47,014 nt of DNA from Acidimicrobiia bacterium. Lineage in GTDB: Bacteria; Actinomycetota; Acidimicrobiia; Spongiisociales; UBA4744. Each line of letters begins with the position of its first letter. Position 1 is the first letter of the stretch. A program made the translations under genes and the position numbers. Below, one piece after another: positions 33,054-41,688 of this stretch. The stretch covers positions 1-47,014 of the forward strand of contig JAOTUY010000019.1 in assembly GCA_029863625.1 (NCBI GenBank). Direction: 5' to 3'. The notes under the pieces are model-generated. The model worked only from the letters and a program-made list of their open reading frames with translations. It did no database searches and was not told where the DNA came from.

Positions 33054-34850
33054 CTACATCTGGTCCGGTTCGATGGCGAACAGATTCTCCTTGCCGGCGG
33101 TGATCGGTCCCAGTAGGGCGGTTCCCAGCGGCAACAACTGCTCGGCGTAGAACCGGGCCGTGGCAATCTTGGCTTCGAGAAACTCCTTGTCCGAGGCCCC
33201 TTCTTCGAGCAGCCGCGAGGCAGCCAGAGCCGATTTGGAGAGGAAGAATCCTCCCGCCACGGTGCCCAGCATGTTCAGATACGGCGTAGCGCCTGCGGCG
33301 GCCTGGTTCGGGTCCTGCATGCCGTTCATAGCCAGCCAGCCGGTCGCCTGTTCGAGAGCAGCGACACTATCGCCGAGCAGCTTGCGCATCGAACTGAATC
33401 TCTCGCCTCCAGCAGCTAGTTCAGCATCAATGCCCTTCATGTTGCCGATGAAGCCCATGATGGCCGCGCCGCCCCCGGCGGGTAGTTTACGTCCTATCAA
33501 GTCCAGTGCCTGTATCCCGTTGGTGCCCTCATAGATCGCACCGATGCGAGCGTCTCGATAGAACTGGGGCATGCCGCTTTCTTCGATGTACCCCAGGCCG
33601 CCGTAGACCTGGATGGCCATCGATGCGACCTCGATCCCCAGATCGGTTGCCCATGCCTTCGAGACCGGCGTGAGCAGGTCCGCGTAGAGTTGGTACTCGT
33701 GGCGAGTGTCCTCGTCCGGGTGGGCTTTGGCCATGTCCAGCGCAAAGGCGTTTTCGAGCACAAGCGCCCGCATGGCTTCCACCTGCGCCTTCATCGTCAT
33801 CAGCATCCGGCGGACGTTGGCATGTCCGATAATCGGCGTGACTTCATCTCTCGGCGCGCCAAGGGGACGGCCCTGGACCCGTTCTTGTGAGTAGGCCAGA
33901 GCATTCTGGTACGAGATCTCTCCAACCGCGACGCCGCTGAGGCCCACGGCCAGTCGAGCATTGTTCATCATGGTGAACATGTACCGCATGCCCTGGCGTT
34001 CTTCGCCGACCAGGTAGCCGATCGATCCTTCTCCCTGGTCACCGAAGGAGAGAACCGCGGTCGGGCTGGCCTTGATGCCCATTTTGTGTTCGAGAGATAC
34101 GGTCTGGACGGCGTTGAACTCGCCGAGCGAACCGTCGTCATTCACCGCGTACTTGGGTACGACGAACAGACTGATGCCCTTGGTGCCGGGGGGGGAGTCC
34201 GGGGTCCGGGCGAGCACGAGATGAATGATGTTGTCTGTGAGGTCGTGGTCCCCGAAGCTGATGAAGATCTTGGTTCCTTTGATCCTCCAGGTGCCGTCAT
34301 CACTCTGGGTTGCTTTAGTGGTCAGGGCGCCAACGTCGGAACCGGCTTGTGCTTCCGTCAAGCACATGGTGCCCGTCCACTCGCCGGTGATCAGTCGTCG
34401 AACGAAGGTCTCCTTTAGCTCTTCCGAGCCGTGCTCCAAGAGCGCGTCTACCGCTCCCTGGGTGAGGCCGGGCGCCATGGCGAGACTGGGGTTGGTTGCG
34501 TTGATCATCTCTCCGACCGCGGTCACGATCGTGACCGGCATGTTGCCGCCCCCGTATTGCTCAGGGAATGGGATCCCGAGCCAGCCTGCGCGGGCCATTC
34601 TCTGAAACGCGTCCTTGAAGCCCTCCGGGGTCACGACCACTCCGTCGCGAAGATGAGAGCCCTCGATATCGCCGCTGCGGTTGAGTGGGAACCACACATC
34701 GGTCAAGAATTTGCCGGCCTCATCGAGGATGGCGTCGATGAAGTCGGTTTCGATATGTTCGTAGCCGGGCAAGGCGGCCAGGCGGTCGAGTCCAATCAGG
34801 TGCCGGAGCACGAAACGCAGATCTTTGAGAGGGGGTACGTAGACAGTCAT
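33054..34850 (-). CDS. Acyl-CoA dehydrogenase, large DmdC/FadE-like type
   Basis: This 598-residue protein is a long-form acyl-CoA dehydrogenase. Its N-terminal extension (PPLKDLRFVLRHLIGLDRL) and extra C-terminal helical domain (from about residue 470) are those of the DmdC (methylthiopropionyl-CoA dehydrogenase)/AidB-like group. FAD-binding segments MCLTEAQAGSDVGAL and KIFISFGDHDL are present, and the catalytic Glu is in IYEGTNGIQALDLIGR. It would oxidise an acyl-CoA at the alpha-beta position using ETF as acceptor. The specific substrate is not resolved, and other dmd genes are absent nearby. It is divergent from the ABC exporter, with 357 bases between them. Confidence 0.9.
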   Translation of the reverse strand: MTVYVPPLKDLRFVLRHLIGLDRLAALPGYEHIETDFIDAILDEAGKFLTDVWFPLNRSGDIEGSHLRDGVVVTPEGFKDAFQRMARAGWLGIPFPEQYGGGNMPVTIVTAVGEMINATNPSLAMAPGLTQGAVDALLEHGSEELKETFVRRLITGEWTGTMCLTEAQAGSDVGALTTKATQSDDGTWRIKGTKIFISFGDHDLTDNIIHLVLARTPDSPPGTKGISLFVVPKYAVNDDGSLGEFNAVQTVSLEHKMGIKASPTAVLSFGDQGEGSIGYLVGEERQGMRYMFTMMNNARLAVGLSGVAVGEISYQNALAYSQERVQGRPLGAPRDEVTPIIGHANVRRMLMTMKAQVEAMRALVLENAFALDMAKAHPDEDTRHEYQLYADLLTPVSKAWATDLGIEVASMAIQVYGGLGYIEESGMPQFYRDARIGAIYEGTNGIQALDLIGRKLPAGGGAAIMGFIGNMKGIDAELAAGGERFSSMRKLLGDSVAALEQATGWLAMNGMQDPNQAAAGATPYLNMLGTVAGGFFLSKSALAASRLLEEGASDKEFLEAKIATARFYAEQLLPLGTALLGPITAGKENLFAIEPDQM

Positions 34851-34991
34851 TGGTGCCTTCCTTTGATCACGTCGTTTGAGTTCTCAGGGTGGTTTCACCG
34901 CATCCGCGATGGCATCTCGGTCCGGCGGAGGGGAGGGTCGACGGACACGGTCGGCTCGACTCATCGACGGCAACGAATCGGCACAAATAGC

Positions 34992-35034
34992 TTGCCACAG
35001 TTTGCATTTTCCGTCATTTTGCTTGCAATTGCAA
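34992..35034. promoter_or_regulatory. Operator-like TTGC repeats with palindrome TTGCAATTGCAA
   Basis: In the 357-base region between the acyl-CoA dehydrogenase and the ABC exporter, an AT-rich patch holds four TTGC/GCAA boxes, including the perfect 12-base palindrome TTGCAATTGCAA at 35023-35034. Its position fits an operator for the exporter operon, the dehydrogenase, or both. A related cluster lies near 17.96 kb. No regulator gene is adjacent. The rest of 34851-35207 shows nothing recognisable. Confidence 0.45.
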
Positions 35035-35207
35035 ACTTCTTTGGAGTCGGTTGGGTGTTCTCGACCACCCGGCGGAGCTAATTCGGAAGGGTCGAGCGGC
35101 GCCTCGCGCTAACTTCCCGACGGAGTCTGTTGAGCAAAGCCCGGGTCGTCGACACGGGTTACAGGTTGTGCTCAGCCGTCTTCTAGGTTTGTTCTGAAGG
35201 AAGATCG

Positions 35208-36965
35208 ATGATCCCTGTTCGGCAGTACTGGAACCTCCTGGTGGACTATCTCCGGCCTCACAAGCTGCGGGTGGTCTTGCTGGCCGTCCTCCTGCTCACG
35301 GGGATAGCCTTCCAGCTGATCAACCCCCAGATCGTCAGAAGCTTTATCGATCAAGCGATTGAGGGGGCCGGCCAGGCGAGCCTCGTTCGCCTGGCCCTCA
35401 CGTTTGCGGCACTGGCGGTTGGTCATCAAGCGCTGTCGGTGGTCGCCACCTATCTGGCGGAGAACATCGGCTGGGCGGCAACCAACGAACTCCGCGGCGA
35501 GCTCGCGGAGCACTGCTTGCGGTTGGATATGGGCTTCCACAAGACAAGAACGCCGGGAGAAATGATCGAACGCATCGACGGCGACGTCACCGCGCTGTCC
35601 AATTTCTTCGGTCAGTTTGTCATCCATGTGGTGGGCAATCTCGTGCTGCTGGTCGGAATCTTGGGCCTGCTCTTCCGGGAGAACCTGCTGGTCGGCTTTG
35701 GGATCAGCATCTTCGCCATAGCCGCGCTGCTCGCGATGGTCGGCATTCAGAACGTGGCGCTGCCCTGGTGGAAGCGGGTCCGGCAGAGGAGTGCTGAGTT
35801 TTATGGGTTCCTGGGAGAGCAGCTCGGTGGAACCGAGGACATCCGTTCGAACGGTGCTACCGGCTTCTTCCTGCGCCGATTCACGGAGCACCTGCGTGCC
35901 TGGCTGCCGGATGCGGTGCGAGGGTTTATGGGCTGGGCCGTATTGTGGTCCACCAACATCATCGTGTTCGCGGTCGGTACCGCATTGGTGTACTGGATTG
36001 GCTCCCGATTGTTTGGGGACGGGTCGCTGACGATTGGCTCGGTCTACCTCGTCTTCACCTACACCGAGCTCTTGCGCCAGCCGCTCGATCGGATCCGACA
36101 CCAGATGGAGGATCTCCAGAAGGCCGGAGCAGGAATTTCCCGTGTCGAGGATCTCCTGGCCTTGTCCTCACGGCTCGAGTTGAACGGAAACCAACAACTG
36201 CGCCCGGGCCCGCTCTCGGTGGAGTTCGATGCAGTCACTTTTGCCTATCAGGACGGAGACGAGGAGATCGGCGAGGTTGTTCTGGACGAGGTATCGTTTC
36301 GTGTTGCTCCCGGGCGGGTGGTCGGTGTTCTGGGCAGGACCGGAAGCGGCAAATCCACACTCGCTCGTCTGCTGACCCGGCTCTACGACCCCATTCACGG
36401 CCGGGTGCTGCTCGGAGGTGTTGCGGCCCGGGTTGCCAAGACCGATGATCTCAGGAGACGAGTCGGCATGGTCACCCAGGACGTCCAGCTATTTCGAGCC
36501 AGCGTGCGTGACAACCTGACGTTCTTTGATCCGGATGCCTCTAACGAAGCGATCATGGAGGTGTTGGTCGATCTCGGCCTGGCCGATTGGGTGAGCTCAT
36601 TACCGGATGGTCTGGACACACAACTGGAATCTGGCAGCGGCGGACTGTCGGCCGGTGAAGCTCAGCTGTTGGCCTTCACCCGGATCTTCTTGAAGGATCC
36701 CGGTCTGGTCATCCTCGACGAGGCATCGTCGCGGCTGGATCCGGCCACCGAACAGCTGATCGAGCGGGCGGTTGACAAGCTGCTGACCAATCGCACCGGC
36801 ATCATCATCGCCCATCGGTTGGCGACGGTGACCAGGGCCGACGATGTCCTGATTCTCGACGAAGGTCGGGTCGTCGAGTTCGGCGAACGGGTGGCGCTGG
36901 CCGCCGATCCGGGTTCCCGGTTTTCGAGGTTCCTGCTGGTGGGTCTTGAGGAGATGCTGGCATGA
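35208..36965 (+). CDS. ABC exporter half-transporter, subunit 1
   Basis: This 585-residue protein has a six-helix ABC transmembrane domain (residues ~1-310) and a C-terminal ATPase. Walker A is GRTGSGKST (376-384), the signature is LSAGEAQ (480-486), which deviates from LSGGQ, and Walker B is VILDE with the catalytic Glu505 intact, followed by the H-loop in IIAHRL. GAAGGAAG lies seven bases before the ATG. Its stop overlaps the start of the second half-transporter by four bases, so the two form a heterodimer. The exporter probably moves a lipid, drug or peptide out of the cell; nothing nearby tells which. Confidence 0.9.
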   Translation: MIPVRQYWNLLVDYLRPHKLRVVLLAVLLLTGIAFQLINPQIVRSFIDQAIEGAGQASLVRLALTFAALAVGHQALSVVATYLAENIGWAATNELRGELAEHCLRLDMGFHKTRTPGEMIERIDGDVTALSNFFGQFVIHVVGNLVLLVGILGLLFRENLLVGFGISIFAIAALLAMVGIQNVALPWWKRVRQRSAEFYGFLGEQLGGTEDIRSNGATGFFLRRFTEHLRAWLPDAVRGFMGWAVLWSTNIIVFAVGTALVYWIGSRLFGDGSLTIGSVYLVFTYTELLRQPLDRIRHQMEDLQKAGAGISRVEDLLALSSRLELNGNQQLRPGPLSVEFDAVTFAYQDGDEEIGEVVLDEVSFRVAPGRVVGVLGRTGSGKSTLARLLTRLYDPIHGRVLLGGVAARVAKTDDLRRRVGMVTQDVQLFRASVRDNLTFFDPDASNEAIMEVLVDLGLADWVSSLPDGLDTQLESGSGGLSAGEAQLLAFTRIFLKDPGLVILDEASSRLDPATEQLIERAVDKLLTNRTGIIIAHRLATVTRADDVLILDEGRVVEFGERVALAADPGSRFSRFLLVGLEEMLA

Positions 36966-38782
36966 ATGCCTCAGCGCGCGCTTCAGTACCGACCTTCAAA
37001 CTGATGCTGGGGATCGTACGTTTTGCTCCCTGGCGGTACGCCGGCAACGCCATCCTCTGGACCCTCGTATGGGTTATGCCGGTGATTCCCGGCCTGATCA
37101 GCAAGGAGTTCTTTGACGGCCTGACCGGAGAGGCTTCAGTGTCGTTTGGTGTCGACACGCTGATCGCTTTCATGGCCGCTTATGGATTGGGTCGGGTGGC
37201 GCTTGTCGCCGTAGCGATGCTGAACGACGTGTACTTCCGGTTCCGTGTCGGTTCCTTGCTCAGACGCAACATGATCGGGCGGATCTTGTCTCTACCGGGT
37301 GCTCGTGCAGTGCCGGATTCTCCCGGCGAGGCCATCAGCCGGTTTCGGGATGAGGTGGAGCACGTCGAAGAGGCAGTTGACCTGACCGTCGACATGGTGG
37401 GAACGGTCGCGTTCTCGACGGTAGCCGTCGTTGTGCTTGCCTCCATCAACGCCCAGATCACTCTATTCGTCTTCGCACCGTTGGTTCTGGTGATTCTGAT
37501 CGCCGAGCGGGCCGGGACGCGTATCCGGATATACCGCCAGGCAGCCCGGGAGGCAACCGGACGGGTGACGGGCGCGATCGGCGAAATGTTCGGATCCGTG
37601 CAGTCAATCAAGGTTGGCGGGGCCGAACATCACATGATCGGCAACTTCCGGGTGCTCAACGAAGCCCGTCGCAAAGTGATGGTGCGGGACCGGGTACTGA
37701 ACTCGATTCTCGAATCCGTCTTCTGGAACACGGTCAATATCGGGACCGCCATCATCCTGGTGCTGGCGGCCGGAGCTATGCAATCGAGCGGCTCGGGTGC
37801 CGAATTCACGGTTGGGGACTTTGCTCTCTTCGTGTATTTCCTGACTTTCGCAACCGATGCGGTCCACTTTGTCGGCATCTTCATCGCCCGGTTTCGACAG
37901 GCGGGGGTCGCCTTCGAGCGAATGGCCGAATTGCTGCAGGGCGCTCCACCGGAGACTCTGGTGGTGCCTCGTGACCTCGAACTCCGCGGTGCATGGTCGG
38001 CGGTCGCTCCTCCGCCCGACCGCGGAACCCTCCAATCGCTCGAAGTGAAGGGACTCTCGTACACCTATCCGGGCTCCGACACCGGGATCGAGAAAGTGGA
38101 CCTCCAGGTCGCACGGGGAAGCTTTACCGTGGTGACCGGGCGGATCGGTTCGGGGAAAACCACACTCCTGCGGGCTTTGCTCGGGCTCCTCAAACCCGAC
38201 ACAGGAGAGGTTCGCTGGAATGGCCGGATCGTCGATGATGCCGCGTCGTTTTTTGTACCTCCCCGAACGGCGTACACACCCCAGATACCCCGATTGTTCT
38301 CTATGTCTCTGAAAGACAACCTCCTGATGGGCCTGGAAAGAAGCGATGATGAGGTGGCAGCTGCCATCGCGTCTGCAGTCATGGAGCCGGACCTGGCGGC
38401 TATGGCCGAAGGCTTGGATACCAAGGTTGGTCCGCTGGGAGTTCGCCTGTCGGGGGGCCAGGTGCAGCGCACCGCCGCTGCCCGCATGTTCATACGTCGC
38501 CCCGAGTTGTATGTGTTCGACGACCTCTCCAGCGCGCTCGACGTGGAGACGGAGAACACGTTGTGGGAGCGGTTGTTCGCCGACCATCAGGTGGTAACGA
38601 GCCTGGTCGTATCACATCGCCGTCCGGCCTTGAGGCGGGCCGACCAGATCATTGTGATGAACGAGGGTCGGATCGAGGCCGTCGGGACACTGAGCGAACT
38701 TCTGGTGACCAGTGAAGAACTGCGACGCTTGTGGTCGGAGGAACCGGGCGAAGACAACGGGGCGAATTCTGTACCGGTGTGA
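36962..38782 (+). CDS. ABC exporter half-transporter, subunit 2
   Basis: This 606-residue partner of the preceding gene has the same layout. Walker A is GRIGSGKTT (393-401), the signature LSGGQ (496-500) is canonical, and Walker B is YVFDD, where the catalytic Glu is replaced by Asp521. The switch region reads VVSHRRPAL, with His present. In heterodimeric exporters of the TM287/288 and BmrCD type, one composite ATP site is degenerate. Here the Asp521 of this subunit and the LSAGE signature of subunit 1 would meet in the same site. Translation is coupled by an ATGA overlap. The gene is followed by the 22-residue-repeat protein after 119 bases. Confidence 0.9.
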   Translation: MNASARASVPTFKLMLGIVRFAPWRYAGNAILWTLVWVMPVIPGLISKEFFDGLTGEASVSFGVDTLIAFMAAYGLGRVALVAVAMLNDVYFRFRVGSLLRRNMIGRILSLPGARAVPDSPGEAISRFRDEVEHVEEAVDLTVDMVGTVAFSTVAVVVLASINAQITLFVFAPLVLVILIAERAGTRIRIYRQAAREATGRVTGAIGEMFGSVQSIKVGGAEHHMIGNFRVLNEARRKVMVRDRVLNSILESVFWNTVNIGTAIILVLAAGAMQSSGSGAEFTVGDFALFVYFLTFATDAVHFVGIFIARFRQAGVAFERMAELLQGAPPETLVVPRDLELRGAWSAVAPPPDRGTLQSLEVKGLSYTYPGSDTGIEKVDLQVARGSFTVVTGRIGSGKTTLLRALLGLLKPDTGEVRWNGRIVDDAASFFVPPRTAYTPQIPRLFSMSLKDNLLMGLERSDDEVAAAIASAVMEPDLAAMAEGLDTKVGPLGVRLSGGQVQRTAAARMFIRRPELYVFDDLSSALDVETENTLWERLFADHQVVTSLVVSHRRPALRRADQIIVMNEGRIEAVGTLSELLVTSEELRRLWSEEPGEDNGANSVPV

Positions 38783-38901
38783 AAGCCGGCGTTGAACCAG
38801 GGCCCTCCACTCGATGTCGAAACCTTGTAACCAAGTATGTCCTGCGCAGTCGAATCACCATCGATCAATAGGTCGTGGATTCTCTCAGGAGGTTGTGCTC
38901 A

Positions 38902-39726
38902 ATGTCGGACAGAAGTGCTGGCGATCGGGTCAAGGGTGGCATCACCAAACTGTTGAAAGGCACCGGCAATATCGTTGAAGGCGCCACGGGCGTTGTCAAA
39001 GATGCGACGGTTTCGACGCTTTCGAACGCCGGGGGCATCGTCACCGGCCTCACCGGCACGGTTTCCCAGGTAGCCAACGGTGCCTTTACCGCCGCCGGTG
39101 ACGTCGGAACGGGATTAGTACGTACCGCCAAGGGCCTCGTGGTTGGGGTGCTGCAGGGCGTCGGTGAAGTTGCCACGGTCACGGTCGGGGTTCTTTCCGA
39201 CACCGTGCGGGCCGCCCTCAAGGGCACCGGCGATGTCGGTGCCGACGTGACCAAGACAGCGCGCGGCATCGCCGAAGGCCTGATCGTTGCGACCCGTGAC
39301 ACCGGTGTGGGTCTGGCCGAGGGCGCTGTGGCGCTGGGCCGCTCCACCATCGTCGGCGTCAAGGACATCGGCGGCGACGTTATCGGCACCGCTTCGGCCA
39401 CCGTTTCCGGTGCCGCAGTAGGCGCTTCCGATATCGGTGGAGACGTTCTCTCAGCTATTCGCAACACCGCCAAAGGACTGGTCAGTGGTGCCGGTGAAGT
39501 GGGTGTCGAAGTGGTCGATGTCGTCAAAGGGGCCATCACCGGAGCCGTCGGCGGAGCCAAGGAAATCGGTGTGAGCGTCGAGGATGCCGCCTCGGCAGCC
39601 GCCACCGGTGCTTTCGAGGCCGCCGAGAAGATCGGTGAGTCTGCGGTCCATGCCGTACGGGATGTTGCAGCCAGTGGTGTAGGTGGCGTCAAGGCCATCA
39701 TCACGGGTCAAACCGACAACAGCTAA
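38902..39726 (+). CDS. Novel protein of eleven 22-residue amphipathic repeats
   Basis: This 274-residue protein is almost wholly a tandem repeat and is not a family I recognise. Residues 24-265 divide exactly into eleven units of 22 residues. Each unit starts with Ile/Val-Gly (or Val/Ala) and usually ends in an acidic residue after Gly, Lys or Ser; Gly, Ala, Val and Thr dominate. Residues 9-23 look like a partial unit, and a short tail IITGQTDNS closes the protein. There is no Pro, Cys, Trp or Tyr, no signal peptide and no Zn or enzyme motif. The period of 22 (2 x 11) suggests amphipathic helices like apolipoprotein, LEA or phasin-type surface binders (inference). AGGAGG lies about ten bases before the ATG; a terminator-like hairpin follows the stop. 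Confidence 0.85.
   Translation: MSDRSAGDRVKGGITKLLKGTGNIVEGATGVVKDATVSTLSNAGGIVTGLTGTVSQVANGAFTAAGDVGTGLVRTAKGLVVGVLQGVGEVATVTVGVLSDTVRAALKGTGDVGADVTKTARGIAEGLIVATRDTGVGLAEGAVALGRSTIVGVKDIGGDVIGTASATVSGAAVGASDIGGDVLSAIRNTAKGLVSGAGEVGVEVVDVVKGAITGAVGGAKEIGVSVEDAASAAATGAFEAAEKIGESAVHAVRDVAASGVGGVKAIITGQTDNS
38971..39696 (+). repeat. Eleven in-frame 66-bp coding repeats
   Basis: These 726 bases encode the eleven 22-residue units exactly (11 x 66). The repeat is conserved at protein level mainly in Gly, hydrophobic and acidic positions; the DNA units are clearly diverged, so this is an old array rather than a recent expansion. Confidence 0.85.
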
Positions 39727-39746
39727 AGCGCATTCCGAATGGTCTT

Positions 39747-39774
39747 GGGGCCGGTGCCTTCTGGTGCCGGCCCC
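39747..39774 (+). terminator. Strong hairpin after the repeat-protein gene
   Basis: GGGGCCGGTGCC at 39747-39758, a TTCT loop, and GGTGCCGGCCCC at 39763-39774 form a 12-bp stem with two G-U wobbles. TCTTGCC follows, a weak T-containing tail. It lies 20 bases after the stop of the repeat gene and is a likely intrinsic terminator. Confidence 0.75.
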
Positions 39775-39835
39775 TCTTGCCGGGCGAAACCCGGTCGTGG
39801 GTCGGTAGCATCGCCACGTAAAGCAAGGAGAAGAT

Positions 39836-40882
39836 GTGAAGGTTGGGTTTGCCGTCAACAACGTCGAGACCGAAGAACCGGTATACACCACCACCCGGCT
39901 CGGTCAAGCTCTCGTAAACAAGGGTCACGAGGCCTGGACACTGGGAGTCGGCGATCTCGCCTACGACCCCGATGAGAGCATTCGGGCGCGGGCCGTTCGA
40001 CCCCCGAAGAGCCGCTACACGACTCCGCAGGCCTATCTGAGCGACCTCCAGTCGAAGAAGGCTCGCACTGAGCGCATTACGGTCGACGATCTCGATGTCC
40101 TGATGTTGCGTAACGATCCTTCCACCGAAAAGGGCAGAAGGGAGTGGGCCAAGACCGCCGCAGTTGACTTCGGGCGGATGGCTATGCGGCGCGGGGTGAT
40201 CGTGCTCAACGATCCGGTCGGCCTGGCGAAAGCTGCCAACAAGATGTACTTCCAGAGCTTCCCGGAAGAAGTTCGCCCGAAGACCTTGATCACTCGCAAC
40301 CGTGATGAAATCAAAGCGTTCGCCCGCGACCTCGAGGGGCATATCGTGCTCAAGCCTCTCCAGGGCTCGGGCGGCGAAGGAGTCTTCTTAGTCCGTCCCG
40401 ACGACATGGCGAACATCAATCAGATGATTGAGGCGGTGAGCCGGGACGGGTACGTGATCGCTCAGGAGTACTTGCCGCGCGCCGAGGAGGGTGACACTCG
40501 TCTGTTCCTGATGAACGCTCAACCGCTGCGCCACAAGGGCAGGTACGCGGCCTTCCGGCGGATTCGCCGCGGCGGTGATATGCGATCGAACGTTCACGCC
40601 GGTGGGGTCATCGGCAAAGCGACGATCGATGATGATGCGTTGCGACTCGCCGAGATTGTCCGTCCCAAGCTTGTCCAGGACGGCATGTTCCTGGTCGGAC
40701 TGGACATCGTTGGGGACAAACTCATGGAGATCAACGTGTTCAGTCCCGGTGGTCTGGGAAGTGCCCAAAAGCAGGAGGGCGTGAATTTCACTGAGGCGGT
40801 TGTGCACGCCCTCGAACAGAAGACCGAGTATGCCAGGTACTACCGACGTGCCTTTGTCAATCACGAGATGGCGACGCTGTGA
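39836..40882 (+). CDS. Glutathione-synthetase/RimK-like ATP-grasp ligase
   Basis: This 348-residue protein is an ATP-grasp enzyme with a GshB-like N-terminal domain (KVGFAVNNVETEEPVYTT; LMLRNDPSTEKG). The ATP-binding part has IVLKPLQGSGGEGVFLV, IAQEYLPRAEEGDTRLFLM, and the metal-binding end MEINVFSPGGL. It would join a carboxylate to an amine with ATP; true glutathione synthesis is unlikely in actinobacteria, so another dipeptide or peptide ligation is expected (inference). The GTG at 39836 has AAGGAG seven bases upstream. It is followed directly by the FGase-like gene and faces the DUF1704 gene, a known recurring trio. Confidence 0.85.
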   Translation: MKVGFAVNNVETEEPVYTTTRLGQALVNKGHEAWTLGVGDLAYDPDESIRARAVRPPKSRYTTPQAYLSDLQSKKARTERITVDDLDVLMLRNDPSTEKGRREWAKTAAVDFGRMAMRRGVIVLNDPVGLAKAANKMYFQSFPEEVRPKTLITRNRDEIKAFARDLEGHIVLKPLQGSGGEGVFLVRPDDMANINQMIEAVSRDGYVIAQEYLPRAEEGDTRLFLMNAQPLRHKGRYAAFRRIRRGGDMRSNVHAGGVIGKATIDDDALRLAEIVRPKLVQDGMFLVGLDIVGDKLMEINVFSPGGLGSAQKQEGVNFTEAVVHALEQKTEYARYYRRAFVNHEMATL

Positions 40883-40893
40883 TGGAGGGGAAC

Positions 40894-41682
40894 ATGGAGA
40901 CCCGGGCTGCCTGGACCATCGAGCGGGGGGAGATGCCGATCGTGGCGACGGCCATTCATGCCGGGCACGACGCCCGAGCGGAAGCGGCGGCTCTTTTCGC
41001 TGTGTCGGACGCAGACCGCCTTCGAGAAGAAGACCCTTTCACCGATCGATGGACTGAGATTGTCGACAATCGGGTCGTGGTGTTTCGGTCGCGATTCGAA
41101 GTTGATCTCAACCGGCCCCGCCAGAAGGCCGTCTACCTCGCAACTGAAGACGCGTTCGATCTCGAGGTTTGGAAAGAGGCACCCCCGGCGAACGTGGTAC
41201 AAGCGTCGCTGGCCCTATACGACCGTTTTTACGAGGAATTCCGAAGTCTGTGCGACGACCTCCAGTCAACTCACGGCCGTTTTGTCGTCCTGGACCTCCA
41301 TTCGTATAACCACCGCCGCAATGGTCCGGATGCGCCGGTCGACGACCCTAGTAAGAACCCCGAGGTCAACGTGGGGACGGGATCGCTGGATAGGGCGCGT
41401 TGGGGTGATGTGGCCGATCGGTTCATGGCGGATGTCGCCGGGACGCCGTTCGAAGGGGGACATCTCGACGTGCGGGAAAACGTTCGGTTCAAGGGCGGGT
41501 ACCTGAGCCGCTGGGTGCATGAAAACTACCCGACGTCCGGATGTGCCCTCGCCATCGAGTTCAAGAAGATCTTCATGGACGAGTGGACCGGTCAGGAAGA
41601 TGAGACCGCGCTGGTGAGCATGCTCGAGGTACTGCGGGTAACGGTCCCCGGTTTGCTCGAGGAAATCGGCGGATCCAGTTGA
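40894..41682 (+). CDS. N-formylglutamate amidohydrolase-like enzyme
   Basis: This 262-residue protein belongs to the N-formylglutamate amidohydrolase (HutG-type) family. The metal motif near the start is HAGHDAR, the second conserved block is FVVLDLHSYNHRR, and GGYLSRW and CALAIEFKKIFMDEW follow. The family hydrolyses N-formyl-amino acids or other small amides with a metal. I chose the ATG at 40894, with GGAGG five bases upstream; a start overlapping the previous stop at 40882 is possible. Operon with the ATP-grasp ligase is very likely. No histidine-utilisation genes are nearby, so the histidine-degradation role is not supported. Confidence 0.85.
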   Translation: METRAAWTIERGEMPIVATAIHAGHDARAEAAALFAVSDADRLREEDPFTDRWTEIVDNRVVVFRSRFEVDLNRPRQKAVYLATEDAFDLEVWKEAPPANVVQASLALYDRFYEEFRSLCDDLQSTHGRFVVLDLHSYNHRRNGPDAPVDDPSKNPEVNVGTGSLDRARWGDVADRFMADVAGTPFEGGHLDVRENVRFKGGYLSRWVHENYPTSGCALAIEFKKIFMDEWTGQEDETALVSMLEVLRVTVPGLLEEIGGSS

Positions 41683-41688
41683 TCCGGC

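Noticed and set aside
35172..36101. Minus-strand open frame of 309 codons opposite the ABC exporter
   Set aside because: It is a shadow of the exporter gene; the protein is Gln/Asp/His-rich without any domain, while the plus strand carries all ABC motifs.
38865..39704. Long minus-strand open frame (279 codons) rich in Thr, Pro and Ser
   Set aside because: It is the antisense of the 22-residue-repeat gene; its composition is what reversed Gly/Ala/Val codons give. The plus strand has the ribosome-binding site and the exact repeat period.
40882..40893. Earlier start for the FGase-like gene overlapping the ATP-grasp stop
   Set aside because: No ribosome-binding site precedes it, whereas GGAGG stands five bases before the ATG at 40894; kept only as an alternative.
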